From contig RECT01000109.1 of the NCBI GenBank assembly GCA_007693875.1, positions 1 through 8,514 on the forward strand: a stretch of DNA of 8,514 nucleotides, read 5' to 3'. The translations under genes were made by a program, and so were the position numbers. Below the pieces are notes generated by a model, which saw nothing but the letters and a program-made list of their open reading frames with translations, was not told the origin of the DNA and searched no databases. Source of the stretch: Spirulina sp. DLM2.Bin59. Lineage in GTDB: Bacteria; Cyanobacteriota; Cyanobacteriia; Cyanobacteriales; Spirulinaceae. Below are positions 1 to 5,535 of the stretch, piece by piece (positions within the stretch are counted from its first letter, which is position 1; every line of letters starts with the position of its first letter).

Positions 1-501
1 CAAATCAGCGACTACGCCGGTTTGTATCAAAAAGACACATTGTTAACCCTGGCCTTAAGTATTTGCCTCCTCTCCCTCGGTGGGATTCCGCCGATGGCGG
101 GTTTCTTCGGTAAGATCTACCTCTTTTGGGTGGGTTGGCAGTCGGGCCTCTATGGTTTGGTGCTGTTGGGCTTGGTAACGAGTGTGATCTCGATTTACTA
201 CTACATCCGCGTTGTTAAGATGATGGTGGTGAAGGAGCCGCAGGAAATGTCCGAGGCGGTGAAACGTTACCCGCCGATTCGCTGGCATTTACGGGGGATG
301 CGCCCGCTGCAAGTGGGGTTAGTGTTAACCTTGGTGGCTACGTCCTTGGCGGGAATTTTAGCCAATCCCCTGCTAACCTTGGCCAATGATGCCGTGGCGC
401 AATCGGATCTGTTTACCCTCGTGGCTCAACCCCCAGCGGCGGTGCAAACCGCCTTAGAGGATATGCCCGCCTTGCCCTCATTACTTGGCTCTACCCAGTA
501 G
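1..501 (+). CDS. ndhB: NAD(P)H-quinone oxidoreductase subunit 2 (NdhB), 3' part
   Basis: C-terminal 166 codons of NdhB, an antiporter-like membrane subunit of the cyanobacterial NDH-1 complex. The complex works in respiration, cyclic electron flow and CO2 uptake in the thylakoid membrane. The frame is open from base 1 and stops with TAG at 499-501, so the 5' two thirds (about 350 of roughly 520 codons) lie outside the window. The hallmark segment LSLGGIPPMAGFFGKIYLF, followed by the GLVTSVISIYYYIRVVKMM helix, closely matches my memory of cyanobacterial and chloroplast NdhB and separates it from NdhD/NdhF. A last hydrophobic helix (VGLVLTLVATSLAGILANPL) precedes a short polar tail. No frameshift is visible. 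The stop is followed within 8 nt by a double-hairpin repeat that could shape the transcript's 3' end. Confidence 0.95.
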   Translation, partial: QISDYAGLYQKDTLLTLALSICLLSLGGIPPMAGFFGKIYLFWVGWQSGLYGLVLLGLVTSVISIYYYIRVVKMMVVKEPQEMSEAVKRYPPIRWHLRGMRPLQVGLVLTLVATSLAGILANPLLTLANDAVAQSDLFTLVAQPPAAVQTALEDMPALPSLLGSTQ

Positions 502-508
502 CGAGGAC

Positions 509-580
509 TCCCACCTACACCGGGCGGCAGAGCCGCCTGATGCCCATGCCACGGCAGAGCCATGGCACGAGGTGGTGGGA
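509..580. repeat. Double-hairpin palindromic repeat with GGCAGAGCC cores
   Basis: Two adjacent hairpins share the core GGCAGAGCC. The first is GGCGGC-AGA-GCCGCC at 523-537. The second is at 547-567, TGCCACGGC-AGA-GCCATGGCA, with a single C/A mismatch in its stem. Both sit inside an outer 7-bp perfect stem, TCCCACC (509-515) with GGTGGGA (574-580), so the whole can fold as a two-armed branched structure right after the ndhB stop. I recall GGCAGAGCC palindromes as common dispersed repeats in cyanobacterial genomes, which cannot be checked here. No T-run follows, so it is not a classic intrinsic terminator. Confidence 0.7.
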
Positions 581-619
581 AGTTTTCAAAAGAATTCAAC
601 AGAATATTTAATGGGCGTG

Positions 620-641
620 GGGGCGAAAAATTTTTCGCCCC
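620..641. repeat. Perfect 22-nt palindrome, copy 1
   Basis: Perfect self-complementary sequence with arms GGGGCGAAAAA and TTTTTCGCCCC. A near-identical copy lies at 8435-8456 after prfC, differing at one central base, so this is a dispersed repeat family rather than a gene-specific operator. It lies between ndhB and the histidine kinase gene, 12-19 nt before a heptamer tract. Confidence 0.85.
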
Positions 642-653
642 TACATCATTTTG

Positions 654-688
654 ATCCCCCGTTCCCCGTTCCCCGTTCCCCGTTCCCT
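654..688 (+). repeat. STRR-like heptamer tract (GTTCCCC)n
   Basis: Tandem heptamers: a degenerate ATCCCCC (654-660), three perfect GTTCCCC units (661-667, 668-674, 675-681) and GTTCCCT (682-688). Base 688, the last of the tract, is also the first base of the TTG start of the histidine kinase. Heptamer tracts of this kind (STRR) are known from cyanobacteria. The tract occupies the place where a Shine-Dalgarno sequence would be, and none is present. Confidence 0.85.
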
Positions 689-1995
689 TGTTCAACAGCA
701 CCCGCCGCCGTCTAGCCCTCTGGTATACCACCGTCACAGCGGTGCTATTGCTCCTGTTTGCCACAGGGGTTTATTTGTATGTGCGCAATACGTTAATCGA
801 TCGCATTGATGACACCCTTAAGCATGTGGTGGAGGTGGTGGATCGCTCGTTGATCATTGAGCCAATCCCAGCGGCGGGGAATCGCCTCAATGTTGCCGCC
901 AGTTTTCGCATTAATGATGAGGTGGCAGAGGATGACCATATTGATTTGGAATGGTTCAGCCCCACGGGGGAACGGCTCTGGTCTACGTTTAACGCGCCTC
1001 CCCCTTTGCCCCTCCAGATCAGCCGCCACGGCCAAACCCTGTCCTTAGGCCCCGATCACCTGCTGCGGCAGGTGACGCGACCCATTGAGCGGGGGCAGCA
1101 GGTGTTGGGGTATTTGCGGGTTAGTCATCCTTGGTTTGAGGTGACAAAACCGATTCGGCAATTGTTGGTGGATTTGAGTTTGGGGATTGTGGCCATGGTG
1201 GGAATTGTGGCGGCGGTGGGTTGGTTTTTGTCGGGATTGGCCATGAAACCCATCGGCGAATCCTATCAGCAACTCAAGCAATTCACCGCCGATGCTTCCC
1301 ACGAACTCCGCAACCCCATCGCCATGATCCAAACCAATGTGCAAACCGCCCTCCGGGAAGATGATCCCCAAATGCAGCGTCATCAGTGGTTGGTGGTGGA
1401 GCGGTTGAGTCAGCGGTTAAGCCGCTTGGTGAATGATCTGCTGTTTTTGGCCCGCTCCGATAGTGGCATGGTGACACCCCAATGGCAGGAGATGCCCCTC
1501 GATGCGCTGTTAATTGAGGTGTTGGAGGAACAGCGGGGGATGGCGGCTGAGGGGGAGGTGGCCCTTTCGGTGCAAATTACCCCGCCCCCGGAGGAGCCGG
1601 AAGCCCTGTTTATGGTGCGGGGGGATTGGGATCAACTGGCGCGGCTGTTGACCAATTTAATCGGCAATGGGTTGATCTACACCGGGTTAAAAACCACCGG
1701 AACGAAGGCGGTAAGCGTCAGCCTCACAGTCCAGCCCCCCGATTATCGAATTGAAATCCGGGATACGGGGATCGGGATTCCCCCGGAGGCGATCGCCCAT
1801 CTTTTTGATCGCTTCTACCGGGTTGATCCCGCTCGGACGGCGGATCATGAAGGGTCAAGGGGAACGGGGTTGGGGCTGGCGATCGCCCGCGTTATCGTCG
1901 AGCAGCACCAAGGAACGATCACGATCAGCAGTGAACCCGATCAAGGCACAACGGTAACGGTCAAGTTACCCATCCTCGCCAAACATCGCCCCTAA
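688..1995 (+). CDS. Membrane sensor histidine kinase, HAMP-less
   Basis: A 435-residue transmembrane sensor kinase of the HisKA plus HATPase_c type. It should autophosphorylate on His and pass the phosphate to an unidentified response regulator. Membrane helices lie at about residues 10-32 and 160-184, enclosing a sensor loop of about 125 residues outside the cytoplasm. The H-box SHELRNP has His205, the N-box has Asn327, the G1 box is DTGIGIP (Asp359), the F-box is LFDRFYRVD (372-380) and the G2 box is GTGLGLAIA (392-400). Only about 17 residues separate the HAMP-like proline (188) from the catalytic His, so a full HAMP domain is absent. The N-box reads NLIGNGLIYT, with Ile where Lys is usual. 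The start must be TTG at 688: the in-frame stop upstream is at 652-654 and no other start codon lies between. The start touches a heptamer repeat and has no ribosome-binding site. No regulator gene is adjacent in this window. Confidence 0.9.
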   Translation: MFNSTRRRLALWYTTVTAVLLLLFATGVYLYVRNTLIDRIDDTLKHVVEVVDRSLIIEPIPAAGNRLNVAASFRINDEVAEDDHIDLEWFSPTGERLWSTFNAPPPLPLQISRHGQTLSLGPDHLLRQVTRPIERGQQVLGYLRVSHPWFEVTKPIRQLLVDLSLGIVAMVGIVAAVGWFLSGLAMKPIGESYQQLKQFTADASHELRNPIAMIQTNVQTALREDDPQMQRHQWLVVERLSQRLSRLVNDLLFLARSDSGMVTPQWQEMPLDALLIEVLEEQRGMAAEGEVALSVQITPPPEEPEALFMVRGDWDQLARLLTNLIGNGLIYTGLKTTGTKAVSVSLTVQPPDYRIEIRDTGIGIPPEAIAHLFDRFYRVDPARTADHEGSRGTGLGLAIARVIVEQHQGTITISSEPDQGTTVTVKLPILAKHRP

Positions 1996-2035
1996 ATGCG
2001 TCAATCCTGCGAAAATTTCCCCTCGATCCCCCCTG

Positions 2036-2053
2036 CCCCCTTAAAAAAGGGGG
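2036..2053. repeat. C5TT-A4-AAG5 hairpin repeat between convergent genes
   Basis: CCCCCTT (2036-2042), a four-A loop and AAGGGGG (2047-2053) form a perfect 7-bp stem. It lies 41 nt after the histidine kinase stop and 30 nt downstream of the stop of the minus-strand gene. Together with the preceding GATCCCCCCTG it resembles a very common cyanobacterial dispersed sequence as I remember it. It could act as a bidirectional transcript-end hairpin, but neither side has a clear T-run after the stem. Confidence 0.6.
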
Positions 2054-2063
2054 TAATAAACCT

Positions 2064-2098
2064 GTTCCCCATTGCCGGTTCCCTATTCCCCATTCCCC
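2064..2098 (+). repeat. STRR-like heptamer tract overlapping a stop codon
   Basis: Five heptamers: GTTCCCC (2064), ATTGCCG (2071, degenerate), GTTCCCT (2078), ATTCCCC (2085) and ATTCCCC (2092). Read on the minus strand, the last two units encode the terminal Gly-Asn-Gly-Glu of the large dikinase-like gene, and the junction at 2083-2085 provides its TAG stop. The unit type is the same as at 654-688 and 6785-6805. Confidence 0.8.
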
Positions 2099-5052
2099 AA
2101 CACCATCACCGTCCCCTGCTGACCATCCAACCGCACCCGCTGGCCATCATGGAGGGCCTGCATCACCCCCGGCAGGGCAAACACCGCCGGAATGCCATAT
2201 TCCCGCGCCAAAATCGCCCCGTGGGATAAGCTCCCCCCCACCTCCGCAATAATGCCGTGGGCAATGGCCAAGAGGGGCGACCACCCCGCATCACTGTAGG
2301 GAATCACCAAAATTGTGCCGGGCTGTACCTGTTCGAGGATATCCAGCGATCGCACCACCTTCACAACCCCTTCCACAACGCCACTACTCACCCCCATCCC
2401 CTGGAGGGTTTGGCCCGCCGTTGTCGGGGGAGCCGGAGGGGGGATGTGATCACCGGGCTGGCCATAGACCACAAAGGGCACATGGGGACGCTGGCAATCC
2501 TGGGCATACTGCCGTTGACGGTAGGCAATGTAATCTTGCAGTTGGGCAATTTCGCGCCCCTTTTCCGCCTCAGTCATCCCCGCCTCTTCCCGCTCCACAA
2601 AGGCGGCAATTTCCGGCAAGGTCAGGAAAAATAAATCCCCCGCCGCCGGCAAATATCCCAACCCTAACCATTGCTTTTCCAACGCCAGCAGCGTCCACCG
2701 CAGATGCGCCAGCAAGCGGTTATAGATTTCCGCCACCTCTCCCTTGAGGTCAAGGCGACGCTGCACCCATTTCGCCCCCCAGGAAACGGGCTTGGGGGAA
2801 CTGGGGGGGGCTGGGGCTAAATGATGACGCTCACGGGGATCAAACACACAACGGGCAAAGAGTTCCCGCATCGGTCGGGGGTTCTCCTGCCAACGGGGGA
2901 CGGCAATATCCGTGGCCACCTCGCTGAGATAACCGTATTGGGTTAGCCAGGCGTTGAATTGGTCTAGAATCCCCTGGCCGTCGGGCATATCCGCCAGGTA
3001 AGCAAACAGGGAGGGGCAACTGTCAAAATTGAGTTGCCCCATGGGGAGGAGGTTGCGGCTTTTTTCCGCCAGTTGGACGAGCGATCGCACCGAAGCCACC
3101 TCCGGCATCCGCTGACTATCCAATTCCCCATTGTCCACCCGTAGCACCGCTTGGCGCAGGGCCACACTCAAGGGGGCCAAAATATTGTAATAGGTGGCCC
3201 GTTTGAGCGTTGAGAGGATTAGATCCACCCGCGCTAACAGTTCATCGGGGGAGAGGCCATCGGGGGAAACCTGCAACTGTTGCAGCGTCGGCTTAAACCA
3301 TTTCCGGGCATCAACGGCAAAATCATCGGGGAGATGCCATTCCCGTTGCAGCAATCGCCACAGCCCCGGCAAATTTTTAAGCGTACTCAACAGGGGGGGT
3401 TTGGTGAACTTTTCGCCCCGGGTGAGAAATTCGAGGCTTTCGGGGGGTAGCCCCATGCGCTGGAAGATTTCCCCTAAGAGTGTGGCGTTGAAATAGGCAT
3501 GGGAAAAATGCAGCGTGGCAGTGGCATCAAAATCCAGTCCCTGGCTGCGATTGCCATACCCATTGCCCCCCGTAGCATCCCCTAAACCAATGGTGAATAA
3601 TTTGCCCCATACCCCACAGGTGAGGGGTTGATTAATCGACCAGGTGAGGGGACGGATCACCCCCGGAATCACCTCAGCGGCAATTTTGCGCGTCCAAATT
3701 GGCGTGAGGGTCGTAATGGGCCGACATTGCAAAATCCAGAGGGTTTCGCCGTCATAGGTCCATTCCACATCCTGAGGCACACCGTGGTAACGCCCCTCCA
3801 AGTCCCGGCAAGATTGGGCAACCTGGTGCAAAATTCCGGGGGGAATGGTTCCGGCTCCCTCAAGGGTTAAGGAGGGATCGCCCGCTGTGGTATTCTGCCA
3901 AGCTGCGGGAAAATAAACCCGGTACTGTTCCGGTGTCACCTGCCCCGATACCACCGCCTCAGCCCCGCCGGCCACCGCCTCAATCAGCACCGCATCACGA
4001 TACTGATCGACGGGATCGCGACTAAAGGCCACCCCCGCATAGACCCCTTTAATTTGCCGCTGTACGAGCACCGCCATACCGCGATCGCCCTGATGATGGT
4101 GGCGGCGGTACTGAACAGCACGGGGGGAATTGTAGGCGGTTTGGCAGCGTAAAATCGCCGTGGTCAGTTCACGGGTATTCGTCACATCGGGAATCGTAAT
4201 ATATTGCCCCGCCGCCGAAGCCGTCGCCGTATCCTCCCCCAAAGCCGAAGACCGGACAATTAAGGGCATCTCAGGACTGGGCTCCAGGGAAAGAATCAGG
4301 GGTTGGGGATCGTCACCGGGAGGCAAGACCCAACCTTCCGGCACATCATAGCCCCAAGCCGTCAGCCTGGCCAGCGTGGCGGCCTTTGGGCCAGTGGTAT
4401 CGGGATCGAGACGCTCTTGGAGGGTTAACACACTCTGATCCCCCCGAAAAAAGCGAAACAATGCACGGGAATCGCGCTGTTGAGGAAGGGTTTCCAGAGA
4501 TAAATCATCGGGAATTCTGGCATAAATCCAAGCCATAAGGAGGGCTAAAAGCAGGATAGCAAACCCATAGGTCTGGCTTGATTGGCGTATCGCCAAGATC
4601 ACCACCAGCCAAAACAAACTGATCAGCCGCCCCAGACTCCGCTCCCGCACCAGCGTAAAGCTCACCAGGGCGAAAAAAACAATCACCATGGCCCCTGCCG
4701 GATCATGGGTCAAAATCCCCCAGAACACATTGGTGGTTCCGGCACTTTTCGCCACCCAATACCGCCCCATCACCAGAGCAATGATCGCCACCACCTCCCA
4801 AGGGGGATCATGGGGGAAAAAACTGCGGGCCAACAACACCGCCACAACACCTTTACTGGCCTCGGCACAGGCAGCCAGAATCCCCACCCCTCGGCCCCCG
4901 TGATAAAAAGCCGCCGAGACCGAAATATTACCGGTGCCGAGATTTTCGAGATTTTTGCCCGTCAATCCCTGGGTCAGCCAATCCACCAGGGGCAGACCGC
5001 CCAGGACTGGGCATAAGCAAAAAACCACCAATGATCCCCATAGTTCACGCAT
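2083..5052 (-). CDS. PlsY-like membrane domain fused to RPH/PEP-synthase-like dikinase
   Basis: A 989-residue fusion. Residues 1-180 form about six membrane helices resembling the acylphosphate:glycerol-3-phosphate acyltransferase PlsY: LGTGNISVSAAF near motif 1, SKGVVAVLLAR at 66-76 and SLGRLIS (139-145) near motif 3. The PlsY motif 2 (GH..., KGGKGVAT) is replaced by MGRYWVAKSAGTTNVFWG (95-112). Residues about 218-450 are a PPDK-type ATP-grasp domain with GPKAATL (Lys223), VRSSALGEDTATASAAGQY (Arg267), EAVVSG and DVEWTYDGETLWILQCRPIT (Glu430, Gln442, Arg444), all apparently intact. About 450-885 is a mostly helical middle region of unknown specificity. Residues 885-989 are the swivelling phosphohistidine domain, GGSLSHGAILAREYGIPAV, with candidate His944. 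The PEP-binding TIM barrel of true PEP synthase is absent, as in rifampicin phosphotransferases. Expected chemistry is ATP-dependent transfer of a phosphate via His944 to an unknown acceptor at the membrane. The start is ATG 5052, with AGGA overlapping the previous stop; a 15-nt gap suggests an operon. Three HIP1 sites inside argue for long residence in this genome. Automatic pipelines might name it after either half. Confidence 0.85.
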   Translation of the reverse strand: MRELWGSLVVFCLCPVLGGLPLVDWLTQGLTGKNLENLGTGNISVSAAFYHGGRGVGILAACAEASKGVVAVLLARSFFPHDPPWEVVAIIALVMGRYWVAKSAGTTNVFWGILTHDPAGAMVIVFFALVSFTLVRERSLGRLISLFWLVVILAIRQSSQTYGFAILLLALLMAWIYARIPDDLSLETLPQQRDSRALFRFFRGDQSVLTLQERLDPDTTGPKAATLARLTAWGYDVPEGWVLPPGDDPQPLILSLEPSPEMPLIVRSSALGEDTATASAAGQYITIPDVTNTRELTTAILRCQTAYNSPRAVQYRRHHHQGDRGMAVLVQRQIKGVYAGVAFSRDPVDQYRDAVLIEAVAGGAEAVVSGQVTPEQYRVYFPAAWQNTTAGDPSLTLEGAGTIPPGILHQVAQSCRDLEGRYHGVPQDVEWTYDGETLWILQCRPITTLTPIWTRKIAAEVIPGVIRPLTWSINQPLTCGVWGKLFTIGLGDATGGNGYGNRSQGLDFDATATLHFSHAYFNATLLGEIFQRMGLPPESLEFLTRGEKFTKPPLLSTLKNLPGLWRLLQREWHLPDDFAVDARKWFKPTLQQLQVSPDGLSPDELLARVDLILSTLKRATYYNILAPLSVALRQAVLRVDNGELDSQRMPEVASVRSLVQLAEKSRNLLPMGQLNFDSCPSLFAYLADMPDGQGILDQFNAWLTQYGYLSEVATDIAVPRWQENPRPMRELFARCVFDPRERHHLAPAPPSSPKPVSWGAKWVQRRLDLKGEVAEIYNRLLAHLRWTLLALEKQWLGLGYLPAAGDLFFLTLPEIAAFVEREEAGMTEAEKGREIAQLQDYIAYRQRQYAQDCQRPHVPFVVYGQPGDHIPPPAPPTTAGQTLQGMGVSSGVVEGVVKVVRSLDILEQVQPGTILVIPYSDAGWSPLLAIAHGIIAEVGGSLSHGAILAREYGIPAVFALPGVMQALHDGQRVRLDGQQGTVMVLGNGE

Positions 5053-5067
5053 TAAATTTTCGGCATC

Positions 5068-5352
5068 CTAAGGGATGAAGGGCAGGATAGGCTTGAGCAT
5101 GCGGCGAATTTGCAGCAAAAAGATCACCTGGCGGATTTCCGAATCCAGGACGGGGGCATAGGGGGATTCGGCTTGAGCGGTGGTCAGTTCTGCATATTCT
5201 GAGGCGGTCATTGTTGCCCCGGTGGGGGAGCGGCCTTCGAGGGTGATTTCTGTACGCAACACCTCCTCCGGCACATCCTCTGGGGGAGGCAAGGCGATCC
5301 CAGGGGGAGAGAGTAAGACCAAGGTCATGAGGATAAAAAGGGGCGATCGCAT
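5068..5352 (-). CDS. Small conserved-looking exported protein of unknown function
   Basis: A 94-residue protein from ATG at 5352, the first gene of a likely two-gene operon with the PlsY/dikinase fusion 15 nt downstream. Residues 1-20 (MRSPLFILMTLVLLSPPGIA) look like a signal peptide, followed by a Pro/Glu-rich segment. The middle has MTASEYAEL (48-56), and the C-terminus is basic and hydrophobic: IRQVIFLLQIRRMLKPILPFIP. This tail and the MTASEYAEL segment match small uncharacterised cyanobacterial proteins that I recall, so I take it as real, but I assign no function. The frame extends to GTG at 5370, adding six residues. I prefer ATG because a -10-like TAAAAT at 5383-5378 would place the transcript start almost on the GTG. 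A HIP1 site (5343-5350) overlaps the start codon. Confidence 0.75.
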   Translation of the reverse strand: MRSPLFILMTLVLLSPPGIALPPPEDVPEEVLRTEITLEGRSPTGATMTASEYAELTTAQAESPYAPVLDSEIRQVIFLLQIRRMLKPILPFIP

Positions 5353-5377
5353 CAGGCTTAGGGGCAACACTGGGGCT

Positions 5378-5383
5378 ATTTTA
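5378..5383 (-). promoter_or_regulatory. Candidate -10 element of the minus-strand operon
   Basis: On the minus strand this reads TAAAAT, one base from the TATAAT consensus, within GCTAAAATAGC. Transcription would start near 5371, leaving a leader of about 19 nt before the ATG at 5352. The best -35 guess, TTGGTA at 5409-5404, has a 20-nt spacer and is weak, so the call rests on the -10 and its position. Confidence 0.35.
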
Positions 5384-5478
5384 GCGGATCTCCCCAGGGA
5401 GGGCTACCAAGACCCGCCGTCAGATCTAGGGGTATATCGAGGGGCTGATTCCCCCCTTAAACTTGATCTCCAACAGGG

Positions 5479-5515
5479 GGTCAATACCTGATACATTGAG
5501 CGAATATCGGTCAAT
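5479..5515 (+). promoter_or_regulatory. Candidate sqdB promoter with direct repeat and dyad
   Basis: TGATACATT (5489-5497) fits an extended -10 element (TG-N-TACATT) and would start transcription near 5504, giving a leader of about 30 nt for sqdB. No good -35 is seen at normal spacing; TTGATC at 5463-5468 is 23 nt away. The -10 is covered by the dyad TCAAT-N9-ATTGA (5481-5499). It is also flanked by two GGTCAAT copies (5479-5485 and 5509-5515) spaced 30 bp, about three helical turns. This could be an operator, but all of it could be chance. Confidence 0.3.
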
Positions 5516-5523
5516 CCAAGCAC

Positions 5524-5530
5524 AAAAAGG
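5524..5530 (+). promoter_or_regulatory. Ribosome binding site of sqdB
   Basis: AAAAAGG ends 5 nt before ATG 5536. It fixes the sqdB start and contrasts with the histidine kinase and prfC starts, which have heptamer repeats where a Shine-Dalgarno sequence would sit. Confidence 0.6.
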
Positions 5531-5535
5531 TTTCT

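Noticed and set aside
654..688. CRISPR-like array
   Set aside because: The units are contiguous heptamers with no spacers, so this is a simple tandem repeat.
485..715. Open frames over the ndhB-kinase gap on both strands
   Set aside because: They run through the hairpin, palindrome and heptamer repeats and give low-complexity peptides with no recognisable domain. They are better explained as repeats.
2257..2747. Plus-strand open frames opposite the dikinase 3' half
   Set aside because: They are shadows of a strongly conserved minus-strand coding region; the peptides are Pro/His/Arg-rich with no domain.
2083..5052. True PEP synthase or pyruvate phosphate dikinase
   Set aside because: The C-terminal PEP/pyruvate-binding TIM barrel is missing. 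The phosphohistidine domain is at the extreme C-terminus, as in rifampicin phosphotransferase-like proteins.
2083..5052. Rifampicin resistance enzyme
   Set aside because: The domain order resembles RPH, but the membrane fusion and the cyanobacterial housekeeping context give no support for an antibiotic substrate, and the middle region cannot be matched to a rifampicin pocket by eye.
5440..5485. Second copy of the C5TTAA...G5 hairpin (CCCCCCTTAAAC ... GGGGG)
   Set aside because: The arms are short and far apart, and the flanks do not match the 2036-2053 copy well enough to call it.
5180..5491. Plus-strand 103-codon frame across the divergent region
   Set aside because: It lies antisense to the small exported protein and runs through the promoter region, and its composition is not protein-like.
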